Shown here: piece by piece, positions 49,865 to 60,100 of the stretch
Layout of the letters: every line of letters starts with the position of its first letter
Position numbering within the stretch: position 1 is the first letter of the stretch
NCBI GenBank assembly: GCA_948470475.1
Contig: OX419336.1
Span: 33,813,415-33,877,414, forward strand
DNA: 64,000 nt
DNA from: Galaxea fascicularis
Lineage: Eukaryota; Cnidaria; Anthozoa; Scleractinia; Euphylliidae
Reading direction: 5' to 3'
Position numbers and translations under genes: made by a program
Notes under the pieces: model-generated
Database searches by the model: none
What the model was told of the DNA's origin: nothing
What the model saw: only the letters and a program-made list of their open reading frames with translations

Positions 49865-52800
49865 AAGTTTCTTTCCAAATTTGGTGAACAGCAGCTGGTT
49901 ATGGTGAATTATGCGTGTGGTTTTAACCAGTCAGAAACGGGGGAATACTTTGAATTTATTTCACGTATTACAGCCTCTTTAAAATGTTTTGTTTTTAAAC
50001 TATTTTTAGGAAACTATTCTTTCCGAGCAAAATCTGCACCTCTTCTTGACTGGGTTCTGGCAAGAGGAACAATGAAGGTTAGTGGGAAACAACTGAATAA
50101 CGCACAGAGTTTTTTCTTTTTCTCACAAGTCACAATTACATTAAAGCAAATGTTTTCATATGCTACTGGTTATTATTTGAGAATTCTTAAGCAAAGTAGA
50201 GATTGTGATATTATCGTTATGATCTTGCTGCTATAAACAGTCATCGTGCAGTCTGGAAAGGCGAAGAAATCTCGCTCTCGATCAAATTTCCAAGCCTTTA
50301 GCGAGTAGCAATATCAGGGACCGCGCAGAGGGCGGGGCGGGGGGGTGGCTAGGGGGCCTTTAACATTTCTCTTTAGCCCCCCCCCTCCCCCCCCCACTCG
50401 AAAACTTGCTGCGCGGTCTCTGAATATATGTCAGTAGTTTGTGACTATATGTAATTGTTACTGTCTGTAATTCTGTAAATAAAAATAAAACAGAAATAGA
50501 ATGAAAACTTGAAAGTTGCAGCCCTCACAGTATTTTACTTTTTTCCTATTTACGTGGATAGGTACCAAGTCCCTTAGGAAACGAGTCTGCTTTCGATGAA
50601 TGGATCAGGAAAATCCCCAATACACTGGGGATGAACTATTTGCCAAGGTAGTTCTTCGAAAATAGCGTTGGAAATTTGTATATGCAACCTCCACCTTTAA
50701 ATTAAGCTTAAATTGTAATGATCTTTCCTTTTTCGTTTTTCAGTGGCCTTTATCTGCAAGTTGAAAATCTGATCGAACATATATTGTTTTCTTTTGGGTT
50801 TTCACAGGCTTCAGCAACCTAGAGCGGGAAGTGATTATGTGAACTTTATCCAACGTCTTGGAATCCCGATTGTTGATATTCGCTACACGTATAACTCTGT
50901 AAGTTGTGTTATAAGTCATACATATTTTTGACACATTGCACCAGGACTATTCAACGTAGTTTATTCTTCATGCTAATAGTGTCAATAGTACGGACAACTT
51001 AAACTAACACTTTTGTAATCATACGATTAGCCTTTAATGAAATCGTGCCCCCAGCTGCTTCATGTTATTGAAGCTGTGTGAAATCCGGCCCAGCTCAGTT
51101 GCCTCTTTACCTTTACCTCTGTTTCTTGCTTAGAAAACCAGCGGAAACCCATTATACCATACAGTTCACGATAACTTTTGGTGGATGTCAACACTAATTG
51201 ACCCCGAGTTTAAATACCACCAAGTAACAACACGCGTGTGGACCGAAATAACAATGGCATTGGCAGATTCTGTGATTTTGCCATTTAACGTAACTCACTA
51301 CGGCGTTACCCTGAAGGAGTACACTACACGTATCAAGTCAAAGTTCGCAGATGATTTTGATAAGAACAACGCATCTCAAGAACTGGGTGAGTCCTTTTGC
51401 CGGTTCCGTTTTTAGTTAGCCTAGATTACGTAATAACTAGCAGCCTGAGGTATGACCGGAACTGAGCGCTAGACTTTAGTTAACAAATCGAGATAGCATA
51501 TTGATGTCAGTTACGTATGTAATGTAAGAAGCGATTGACAAGATTAGCAGGTTTTGATTACAAACTTCATTAAGAAAATGTGCCCGTTTTCGATTAGTAC
51601 AAATCAGTTGTGATCTAAACTCCGTGAGCGGAACTTATTAAACTACAGAAGTAAACCCAAACTATAGAGTGACTTTTTCTGGATACTATCTCCTGCGGCC
51701 GGAGAGTTCAGGAAAGGTAAAACAAATTGAAGTAGTAAATGATCTACTGTTTCGTGTCCATTTTTAAGCTGTTGAATTCTGTACACAGGCATGGTATTAA
51801 ACGTTACATGAACTTTTGTTGAACAAAGCAATTGTCGGTAATATTTTACACCTTAAAATGAAGTGATTTTTCTTGACATGTGTTAACTGCTTGCCAGTGA
51901 ATCCATAGACTTTGTACCGACAAAACGTAATTTGATATACGGGGCAGGACTGTAATGTTCTCCTTTAATTTACTCCTATTTTTGCCTATGGTTGCAGCCT
52001 TCCTTGACCAAGCTGTACAGAAGTTCCAAGAAACTGCTAAAAAATTTGACGACTTCGTGGAAAACGCAGATAAAGAGGAGTAAGACTATTTTAATTCTCT
52101 GAAGTATTTATTTTCTGTTGTCAGTTTTACTCACGTAACCAGGTGTCCCCTACTAGGATTCGCCTCACTTGTCCGGATTCATTTGAAAGATGTGATGGCA
52201 GTTATGAACAGTTCGATTATGTATACTAAACTATACATGTAATGTTCACCTCATTGCACCAAGTGCCGCATTTTGTGCTGGTTCTTATCATTACTATGAG
52301 GCTGTTTACAAGGGAACGTTGACGATCGCCCACTTGCTTTAAAAAAGTAATCTCACAAAGTAATGGTAACTGCACTGAATGGAGCACTATTGAGGTTGTA
52401 AAAGATCGAATTCTTATTAGGACTGTTTGTAGTTATGACCACGATCTGCCCCTGAATCAGTTACACTCCCGCTATGCCCAATGATCAATTGTCCATATCA
52501 ATTTTTCTTTGGCCAAACGTCAGTGATACATAGTATAAGCTTTTATTGTCAAATGAGCCATTTTAGTGAACTTGCTTGTGGTGCCCAACATGCTAACAGT
52601 CCCTCTTGAATTACTTTAGGTGTTTAGTAGACGGAGAGCTGTAACGCTCACACCAACCGGATCGCCCCTTCCTAATATTGCTCCTAGAACCAATAAGAGG
52701 GGATGATCCCCTCTTATTGGTTCTAGGAGCAATATTAGGAAGGGGCGATCCGGTTGGTGTGGGCGTTACAGCTCTCCGCCTACTAAACACCTAAAGTAAT

Positions 52801-53232
52801 TCAAGAGGGACTGTTAGCATGTGGCATTTTCCTAGATTTGTGAATTCTTTTTCAGCGACACCGTTGTTCAACAGATCAACAACCGATTACTAAACGTCGA
52901 ACGGGCTTTTATCAACCTGGAACCAATCCTACCGGGTAACCCACTACAGAGGTGAGTAACGTTACTATCAAGTGTTTAATATGGCATTGCCTTTAAAACA
53001 ATCAAAGGAAGAAGATCAAGGTTCTTAACAACCCGATTTCGTCTTGTATAGGCATGTTGTTTTGACACACAGCCCGAACATTTACTATAGCTGGTACGGT
53101 GGAGTGGTGGAAGCCATTCATAGAGCACGGAAAGGCCTTGTCACATCAGAGGAAGTCAAGAAACAAGTATCAATTGTGGCATACGGCATAAACTCCGCAA
53201 AGCATGTGCTTGAGCTGGAACCGATTGAGTGA
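37190..53232 (+). CDS. Glutamate carboxypeptidase II-like membrane peptidase (FOLH1/NAALAD2 family, M28B)
   Basis: With first exon A the exons are 37190-37470, 41452-41734, 43502-43624, 43901-44090, 44617-44713, 45748-45837, 46991-47076, 47862-47981, 48779-48861, 49382-49445, 50010-50077, 50562-50647, 50808-50898, 51134-51386, 51998-52079, 52856-52951 and 53052-53232. Phases match and give 757 aa (human GCPII 750). A short basic cytosolic tail and one membrane segment ([20 protein letters not shown]) make it type II. The ectodomain has the M28 di-zinc set: H392 and D402 ([12 protein letters not shown]), catalytic E439 and ligand E440 (WGAEE), D468 (YLNVD), H563 (PLYHTV). The apical domain keeps RYGKVGR and GVQRGNI. 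The family cleaves C-terminal glutamate from peptides or folyl-polyglutamate outside the cell. The Lys-Tyr pair holding the terminal glutamate in human GCPII is not evident, so substrate preference may differ. Confidence 0.95.
37481..37535 (+). promoter_or_regulatory. G-quadruplex-prone run just inside FOLH1 intron 1
   Basis: Eleven bases after the exon A donor come runs of 7, 4, 5 and 5 G separated by one or two bases, and then a second long G run. The G-rich strand is the transcribed RNA sense, so a pre-mRNA G-quadruplex could form next to the 5' splice site. A splicing role is inference. Confidence 0.55.
38025..38088 (-). ncRNA. Hammerhead ribozyme (minus strand copy)
   Basis: The exact reverse complement of the plus-strand copy at 38281-38344, 64 nt with no difference. 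It contains CTGATGA, a 7-bp stem II closed by a 6-nt loop, GAAA, a 3-bp stem III and a GTA cleavage triplet. Confidence 0.8.
38281..38344 (+). ncRNA. Hammerhead ribozyme (plus strand copy)
   Basis: Core CTGATGA at 38293-38299. Stem II is GTGTGGT/ACCATAC (38300-38306 with 38313-38319; all seven pair, one G-U), closed by loop CCTTGT. GAAA is at 38320-38323. Stem III is ACA/TGT around loop GTTC. The cleavage triplet is GTA, with the cut expected after 38333. Stem I pairs ATTGC (just before the core) with GCAAT (just after the cut), and the outer TCGTT with AACGA. Every base considered essential in hammerheads is present, so it should self-cleave in RNA. Stems I and II are closed or extended well, as in type I hammerheads. 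Confidence 0.85.
38507..38574. mobile_element. 68-bp hairpin MITE with 8-bp TSD TAGAATTT
   Basis: TAGAATTT at 38499-38506 and 38575-38582 flanks a tiny palindrome (CTCGTTCCCAGG ... CCTGGGAACGGGG). The 8-bp duplication fits hAT-type mobilisation. It lies in FOLH1 intron 1 upstream of alternative exon B. Confidence 0.75.
38983..39239 (+). CDS. FOLH1-like alternative first exon B
   Basis: It encodes about 85 residues starting [14 protein letters not shown], a membrane helix ([20 protein letters not shown]) ending VGYFIGR, then a stalk ending NLKENLR. It ends in phase 2 at TTGAG/GTAAGT and could splice to the same exon 41452-41734, giving a 749-aa protein. It shares AIGIV.GYF.GR with exon A, so the two are probably an exon duplication. 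No stop-free path joins A to B in frame; they look mutually exclusive and would need separate promoters. Confidence 0.85.
39920..40046. mobile_element. 127-bp foldback MITE (CAGTTGTTCAAAGAG ends)
   Basis: CAGTTGTTCAAAGAG at 39920 is mirrored by CTCTTTGAACAACTG ending at 40046. Between them are repeated GCGGATAA/TTATCCGC blocks. A decayed relative with TTATCCGCTGGATAA and CTTGAACAACTAGGGCC lies at about 61480-61670 in an SYCP1 intron. Confidence 0.75.
40487..41173. mobile_element. 687-bp TIR element with internal palindrome array, TSD ATCTAC
   Basis: The ends are a perfect 23-bp inverted repeat beginning TATGGGGCGCCGTTTG. ATCTAC is duplicated immediately outside (40481-40486 and 41174-41179). 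The right third (about 40942-41107) contains five copies of a 19-bp palindrome, TGGTTATATCAAATAACCA or close variants, spaced about 35-40 bp and separated by related AAAAGTGG/CCACTTTT pieces. No transposase ORF, so non-autonomous. It lies in FOLH1 intron 1 between exon B and exon 2. Confidence 0.85.
41800..42076 (+). pseudogene. LINE 3' end fragment
   Basis: Soon after the FOLH1 exon 2 donor, plus-strand frames read [19 protein letters not shown] and, after a one-base shift, FKRLLYHHF. This is the WNSLP...FK..L ending of non-LTR RT proteins. The fragment runs through an AT-rich 3' region and ends in AAGATTTAAGATTT, a short direct-repeat tail. Only the last part of the element is present. Confidence 0.6.
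42126..43272 (-). pseudogene. Penelope-like element with GIY-YIG domain and inverted terminal repeats (decayed)
   Basis: On the minus strand, about 43050 to 42340 encodes the end of a Penelope-type protein. An RT-to-linker part contains [20 protein letters not shown] and FTLTFHPHN. After a frameshift it continues [26 protein letters not shown]-like endonuclease then reads [20 protein letters not shown], with [13 protein letters not shown] and PVARHFNLP. Frame breaks and a TAA inside the endonuclease end show it is dead. About 100 bp at each end (42126-42225 and 43173-43272) are inverted copies of one another, the pseudo-LTR arrangement known for Penelope. It lies in FOLH1 intron 2. Confidence 0.85.
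43181..43214 (+). ncRNA. Hammerhead-like motif in the Penelope terminal repeat
   Basis: CTGACGA (43184-43190) fits the core CUGANGA. A GGGC/GCTC stem II follows with loop TAAC and one extra unpaired A before it. GAAAC then leads directly to GTC, and AGC after the cut can pair with GCT before the core. Stem III is almost absent, as reported for Penelope hammerheads thought to act as dimers. The inverted partner at 42191-42223 (minus) has CTGACAA and is broken. Confidence 0.5.
45937..45987. repeat. Perfect 51-bp palindrome
   Basis: Two 24-bp arms (ATGCATATCGATACTCG... and its exact complement) flank the loop GGC. It lies 100 bp into FOLH1 intron 6, after exon 45748-45837. No mismatches. Confidence 0.9.
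46430..46672. mobile_element. About 240-bp foldback MITE in FOLH1 intron 6
   Basis: The inner arms are nearly exact: GGATATGTCATGTCCACGAA ... ATTTTTAGACGAGCGGAAGT ... TCTTCCGAGA against their complements from 46555. The outer GAGGGAGGCTC and CCAAGAGAAAATGAG blocks also pair. The centre is CGCCTGCATGCGG near 46549. There is no ORF beyond the chance frame reading through the palindrome. Confidence 0.85.
49491..49641. mobile_element. Foldback MITE in FOLH1 intron 10
   Basis: The arms AGCAATTATTGAATGAGGCT and AGCCGAATTCAATGGTTGCT pair. Inward, ATATGAAGAGTTCTGCA pairs with TGCAGAATTCTTCATAT and GTTATCCACC with GGTGGATAAC. The centre is AAGGCCGAAGGCCGA. Imperfect but long. Confidence 0.75.
50315..50422. 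mobile_element. 108-bp hAT-like MITE with G-run/C-run interior
   Basis: The ends are CAGGGACCGCGCAG and CTGCGCGGTCTCTG (one mismatch), flanked on both sides by AATAT. The inside is a G-rich run (GGCGGGGCGGGGGGG and GGGGG) facing a C-rich run (CCCCCCCCCTCCCCCCCCCC). It can fold as a GC-rich hairpin or a quadruplex. It lies in FOLH1 intron 11. Confidence 0.7.
52588..52822. repeat. Near-perfect 235-bp palindrome in FOLH1 intron 15
   Basis: Two arms of about 117 bp meet at G52705 (GGGGAT-G-ATCCCC). They start ACATGCTAACAGTCCC and end GGGACTGTTAGCATGT. By eye only two positions differ between the arms (TAGACGG against TAGGCGG; CGCTCAC against CGCCCAC). It ends 33 bp before exon 52856-52951. No coding content. 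Confidence 0.9.
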
Positions 53233-53821
53233 TCGAAGTGCACGTCACTACTACCCATCACAACTTCCCTGAATTCGTAGGCGGTTTTCTTCATTAACTC
53301 AGTGTGACATTTCATAAGCTGTAAAATGTTTATTCAGTAGCAAGGTTCGAGATCGGTTTGAAATGTAGGGTAACTTTTAGTTATTTGGCTTTGTATATCA
53401 GTGTTTACAAGAAACCTAAATGTTAGTTACACCTAGGCCTCGTAACCGAATAATAGTGTTGGTGTAAACATAGTTAGAAAACCTTTTTTTCTCGAAGAAA
53501 TTTGCTGGTATGTATACGTTTCTCGCCAATTACGTATGTACGCAGGTTAGGATAGTAAATGCTTCTCGTATGCAACGTTTCATAAACTGTACGCATTTTC
53601 AAAGTGATGCATGGATCAAGTTGCACTCACGCATATAAGATGTACTCGTTTATACCGAAATAGTTAAACTATGCCACAAGTTAGCACCCCGCTCTAACAA
53701 TTTCATCATTACTCCCGCACAAGCTTTAGAGAGTACACGGACATAAGGCAAGGATCAATGTTTTTAGGGCTGCTTGGGAAGTTTCGTCATAACATCGTTA
53801 GAACTTAAGCTTTAAGCAATC

Positions 53822-53839
53822 AATAAAAACCGCAATAAA
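53822..53839 (+). promoter_or_regulatory. Candidate FOLH1 poly(A) signals
   Basis: Two AATAAA hexamers (53822-53827 and 53834-53839) lie about 590 nt after the FOLH1 stop. They are the first canonical pair on the plus strand in the stretch examined. Confidence 0.4.
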
Positions 53840-54129
53840 AGAAGCTTTGGCTGCGTGAGTGTTAAATGAATCAACTAATTCTGAGCACAGTTAAAACAAT
53901 GCTAACAGCTGTTAACCTGAGTTTGATTTTACAATGGTATATACAAAGCAGTACAAGTACAAACAACCTCGTGATCTTCGATTTAAAACTGAGTTCACAT
54001 ATAAAGCAATCATGGTTTTACTGGTGATAAATGAAACAACTTTGGACCTATATAAGGATGTTATATTGCACAAAGTGGTTTTAAATTTGCTCCTAATAGC
54101 CAGTCGAAAACTTCCCCTAGTTTACAAAT

Positions 54130-54135
54130 TTTAAT
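54130..54135 (-). promoter_or_regulatory. Candidate SYCP1 poly(A) signal (ATTAAA)
   Basis: ATTAAA on the minus strand lies about 41 nt past the stop at 54176-54178. It would give a very short 3' UTR. Confidence 0.3.
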
Positions 54136-54175
54136 GAAACTGTTTTGAAAATTTCAGTTCTTCTGTTCAAAAACT

Positions 54176-57100
54176 TCACTCATCCTCCATTCCAAATCCA
54201 AAAAGTGAATCAGAATCAAACCAAGAAGTACTTTCTTGCTTCTCTTTCTTCTTGCGTGAGAGTGGTTTAATCTTAGTGATTTTGCTTTTGAATGGAGGCT
54301 TCATTGCTTGGTGTAAGCCACGTGCCTTGCCCTATAAAAAGACGACATTCAGTGTTCTATTAGTAGCTGCAACAAAAACAACCAACCCTCGTTACTCGAT
54401 ATAAACCTTCAGTGACACACAGTAATTATTCCCGTTTGTCAATCGGAGGCTATATCTCAGTTCAAGTAGCACACCAAAGACATTTGTTTGAAAATCGTAT
54501 TTCGCCCTTAGGAGAACAGTGTTTAAATTTCTTTTCCTCTGCAAGGTATGGCGCAGCAAAATTTCGCTCAGTTTGACTTTTGGAAGGTGAACAGGACTTT
54601 TCAACTTACCGGTGATTTATCGTATAGCGAATCTGGACTTTTCATGTCAGGAAACAGCTCCTTAAACTTGGCCATTTCTTCAGTCTCTTCGCTTTGGATT
54701 TTCATCTGAAAGAAAGGGAAAAAAGGGTTAGAAAATAATGTCAGCGTATATCGGTGTATTAGTGTTATCCGGTGAGCATTAGGAGAAGCTACCAGGAGTT
54801 TATAACTACAGAGTTGACAGTGATTAGCTTTGTCAGTAGAAGATCTGAAGGATGAAAAATTAGCTTAGCACCTTTTTCTGCGTCTGTTTGGCCATAGGCT
54901 TTCCACGTGGAATTTGTTTCAGTTTCTGTACTTCAGTAAATGGAGACTTCAATTCTCGCGAAGAATCGTTTCCCCAAGGGAATGGCTTGGGAGAAAATCG
55001 AACATTTGCTCGAAGAGTACTTTTCTGGATTTCACTTTCGTTGCCTTCTTTCTTTTCTAATGAAGCTCCTTTTGCACCAACCTGTTAAGGACAAATAATC
55101 ATTAGATAAGTTAAACCGATGAAAAATAATGAAAGCAAGCGGAATATGCTGATAAAAACATTTCTTACCAACCTTGGTCAAGTTTAAGACGTTTTCCTCT
55201 TCGTCTCCAGAGGAAGACGAGTGTGGTTCACCCGATCCAGCAAACACCACTCGTCTCTTTTTCTGGCTGAAATCATTTTGTTTTAATATGCCTCGAGGCT
55301 GTTTCGGAGTTTCGGGAACGACTGCTGCAGCTTCTAGAGTCGTTACCTTCGGTGTTGTTGGTTTCGCGCCAGACAGTAAACTACGAGGGCTTGCGGGCAC
55401 CTGCAGGATAACAACAACAATAACTTTATTTTACAATTTAAATGCAAAGACCTAAGTAGATTACAATTAGCCCAGCTCTTCTAAGCCCACTACTTATTAA
55501 TAAAAGGTTCAAAACTTTTACTCACGCAATCGTATACCGGCAGGGGCGTAGCCAGGATTTTTCCATCGGTACGCATAATTTTCCAAATCTCTACGTACAA
55601 TGTTCCAAATTTCTACATTTGGTGCGGAACTTAAACACCGTCTGTTGTTTCATCAACATCACTGATTTCAAAGAAACAATCAGAGAGAAATGAATACAGA
55701 AGAAAATTGTGCTTTTTACTGAAATAGTGATCTTTAATTTCTTTTCTTTTTTATTGATTTTTGTTTTGTTTTGTTTTTTTTATTTTCTTTTTTTTTCCCG
55801 ATTTTTTCAGGTAAGCACGCTCGTACCGTGCGTACAGGCAGCTACGCCCCTGATATATCACATGATGCAACAGCTTTTTATGTTTTCGGCTTGGTTTGTA
55901 TGGTAAAGAAGACCATAGTGATTATTCCGTTTATGTAGTTGGGCGCAACTGATACTGCAAAAAAGTACCTTCTGTTTCAACTGTTGTTCGAGGGATGCAA
56001 TAGCCTCGCCGTTTTGACGCTGGGTTCTTTCGAGATCTTTTTCCTGAAACGAAAGGAACAATCGATACAATCCTTCCTTGATTCCCTAACACACAACGGT
56101 ACGTTTCAAAGTGTGAATGATGTATATGAACTGAATAAATCATATATTTATTTCATTTCACGTTTCACAGAGTTACCTGCATAGTTCTTAGATGTTTCAC
56201 TTCTTCCTCTAGTCTTTGTATTTGCTCGTTGGCTTCCTCGAGTTGCTGTCTCTAAACAAAATTTGAACCACTGTGATTAAAAAAAAAAAGCTGTTCATCG
56301 CGACCAGTTTTTTGGCAACCATTGTTCTTAATAATATGTATGCTACCAGGTAAGAAGTTATTCAGTTTATGTACTCACATGATGTTCCTGAGATTCCTTC
56401 ACTGCATTAGTGCGCAAGAGTTCCAGCTCTCGCTCTTTTTGAGCTACTATTTTTTCGTTCTCCAGCTATCAAAAAATGGGAATAAGGGCTTGTACATACA
56501 TTTCAACAGGAAATCGTATAACCCATGTTGACAATAACTTTTTATTCCGCGTTGAGTTTGCTCCAGTTCATTAAAGCGAAAAGTGTTAGCATTCATAAAC
56601 AAACCTATTACTGAATTGAGTTGTTTTCAATGTTCAGCTATATTTCGTGATTGAATCACTTTCTTTCCCGTGAAGTTAAGAACACTTTAATGAAACCGAC
56701 ATAAGCACCGATTTACCTGAAAACGGTACATGTTTTCGCTCAGGATAGATCAACCTTTTACATTGAGTTGAATTTAAAAACATGCTTTAGACAATAGAAA
56801 CTACAGACCCCAGTTTTTCACAGAGCGAATTGCATGGATGAAATGCATTACAACCAATACATTTTTGCTCGCTGGACAAGGCTATCAACTCCGTCTTTGA
56901 ACACCTCGGGCCAAGCTTACAAATTATAACAATCCTAAATGTTCTTACGTAATATACTCACCTTGTATTTTTCCAGCGTTGCGCATAATTCATTTATCTG
57001 CTTTTCACATTTATTCTGGATGTTTTCTTTATCTTGTAACGCGTTTTCTTTTTCCTCTTTAAGTCCTTTAACCTGTTGAATTCGAATACATAAACGTTTC

Positions 57101-60100
57101 ATTCGACAAATGTGGAAAAGAAAAAAAGAGAACGAACGCCAAAAGAGTCTAGCAGTTTTCTGTTTTAATCGTTTTAGTCTAATAGTTTTAGTTAAAAAAA
57201 ACAAGCGAGAGAAGACAGAGGGGAACATCGGAATGTGGAGAAGTTATAAAGTAACGCGTTATTCTCCTATTCTTCAAGAGGATAAGTCGTCCAGTCTTAC
57301 TTCTTCTTCAAGTTTCTGCAATGCCTTCGTTTTCTTTGTCATTTCATCTTTTATAGTTTCCAGCTGCAACATAGCAAACAGAGAATTGGTTACAAAACGG
57401 CAACGTGGAATACATGACGTCCCTTCTATTTCAATAAGTTGCGGTTGAAAGACTCAGGGAAGACCATTGCAGTGATGCCGGCAGACAACTTAAGCAGTTG
57501 TCCTTAACCGGGTACTATTGGATACAAGTGGTGGAACAGAGAATTAACTCTGAAGTGTAAATAAAAGTGCTAAGAGAAACCCATGAAAAACCCACTGAGC
57601 GTTAGCCCTAGTAACGGGTATCAGGGAACCACACGAGACTAAGCTACGAGGTCGGACAGATAAAGTCGGGGACGATTAAGGTGGTGAATCGCGGCGAAGA
57701 GAAAGTAAGGGTACATATATATGTTGTGCCGCGTAGCACTATAAACACGTTTAAGTGGTGGAACACATCTTTCTCTTTTCACTTCTGCGAAGTAAACCTA
57801 TGCATAAATAATTATACGAGGGCAGTCTTTCTGTATTAACGCTTAAGAGAAGTAAAAGAGGCAGCTGCAGGAACGAATTACTTTATTTGGAATGAGACAA
57901 AAAGTTGGGAGTAAATTTACATCTTGATTAATGAAGACTTGTTAGTGTAGAGGGAAGGTAGGAAACGAATGTTTTGTATAACTGTTTGTCTCGCTGAAAG
58001 TTCTTTAAGGAAAGGATCGTCTACCTGTCCATCGACGTCTTCACCATGGCTATTGGCTGTTTTAAAATCTTCGTTACTTTGTTTTAGCTTAAAAATTAAA
58101 ATAATATCAATATCAGTTACACTTAAGTAATGAGTGCCGCGACACTGATCAACGGATATCGCCTGGGCTGTTAAACAAATTATAAAATCTTCCCTTTCAT
58201 TTTTCTCCCACCTTTTCAGTTAGCTGTTTAATCTGGTCCTTACAAGAACTCAGTTCAGTTGATAACTTGGACTTCTACAGGAAGGAATTTTGAAAACATA
58301 CCATTAGATAAATATCTTCTTAGGACATAAAATGATCAAAAGTTCTGAGCAACCGACGGAGAGTCAAAGGCATGCTACCGAGGTGTTCAACACCAAAGCC
58401 TAGCCACCGGCGTGGAAATGTATATATATGTATCTGAATTAAGCCTTTACTTGATTTTCAAACTTATCTGCATGTTTCGTTTGAGACGCAACCTTGCTTT
58501 TTAACGTCTTGTTCTGGAACAAATAATTAATTGTATGATTCAGTTCGCGCTTTTAACATGTAAGTGGAGGTATGGCGAAGTAAACCTTAATACAACCAAA
58601 CCGTTTTTAGTCGACTAACCTCTTGTTGCATTTCTTTAGTCTGTTTGGTCTTAGCTGCCAGCTGATCCTGAAGACTTTTTATCTAACAGATGAAGAACGC
58701 TTGTGTAAAAACTATGTAGTAGTTCTACGTTAATAGTTATCACGCTGTAAATGGCGTAAAAAAAGCTAAAAATAATACAAAGTAAAATTAGGGGAAGAGA
58801 CCACTACATGCCAAAGTGGACATGATGACACTGATGCCTCAGTGATGGTGCTTTGAGGAACTGAGGACTGTTTTATTGGAACAGTGCCGCTTATCAGTAG
58901 GTCCTAACCAAGATACCGATCACCTGTTTTTTTTCTCTGCAAGTTTCTTTGCACTGAAAAACTTTTCTTACCTTGTCTTCAAGACGCTCTAGCTTCTTGG
59001 CCTTCTCTTTGAGATCGTCATTCAATGATCGGGTCTGTTAAGAAGATTTACCAGAACAGACATTTGCCGTTACGGATATCAAATGCAATACATCCCATGA
59101 AACAGACATACACGACAAAAATATATCTTACGTTGTGTTTTTCTTTCTCCAAAATCTTTGTGCGCTCTTCGTCTTGTAATGTAACATCTTTCTTCATTTT
59201 GTCGTATTGTTCCCTAAAGCAAAACAAAAGTATGGCATGTTCAAGAGTTGACAGAAACAACAACGACGGCCAGCATCAATGGAGGCTCTTTTATGGGCTC
59301 ATCCTCGGTGTAAAAACCTGTGAAGCTCACAAGTGACGTAAAACAAAGACAACAAAACATTATGTACAATAGCGTACAGGAAAACAATACCTCATAAAAC
59401 AAAGAAAACCTCATCAAGTTTTTACACTGTTGCTGACCCCTTTTATGTTATGTGTTTCTACTATTTGTGTCACTGATATTTAGAATGACATGTATTGCTG
59501 ACAAACCCAGTTTGAGCGGGAATGGTATAAATCATTTATATTGAGAGTGGAGTGAAAACTTGAGCTGTCTCAACGTACTGCAGTTTCTGATGTTCCTCTT
59601 GGAGTTTCTGTATGATCCTCTTTGACTCCTTTCCACTTTCTGAAGCATTCTGAACAAAAGAAACAAATTTGGTCAAGCTGCGTTCCAGTATTTTTCATAC
59701 ACTTTGTCACTATAACATTTTATGAAACGTCTTTGAAAAGACAGCGAGGGTAGCGTAAATATAGTGTATGTAAAATATAAAGACTTTGTGTTGTTCGATA
59801 AGCTGAGATAATTATACCGGCAGCCCATGGCCTGGCCAGTTGCTGCGAAAGAAACCAGAATTAACACAGAATTACCGCTAAACTCTTGCCCAGTGAGGAT
59901 GCTTTTTCTTCCAAAGTAGTTATGTGATCCTTTAATTTTGTTTCGGAAGCCTTGGTAGAGGAAAGAACCAATAAATAACACATCAAGAATAATTTTGTGG
60001 TAATGTCATACTGAATTCCTAAGCCATGACTTCGATTAGACAGCCCATGAATTCCTTCAGAGGTAATTAATCGGCCTCTGATGTAAAAAGAAGGCTTAAA

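Larger units (their letters stand above)
53233..54175. other. Convergent intergenic region, FOLH1 to SYCP1
   Basis: It contains the 3' UTRs of both genes. No gene, RNA or repeat is recognised. The plus-strand open frame 53934-54134 is AT-rich and looks like chance. Confidence 0.6.

Noticed and set aside
55070..55173. Alternative SYCP1 donor GTAAGA at 55168
   Set aside because: It would leave phase 1, and the next exon then meets a stop after about 20 codons. The donor after 55173 keeps phase 0 and the frame to the end.
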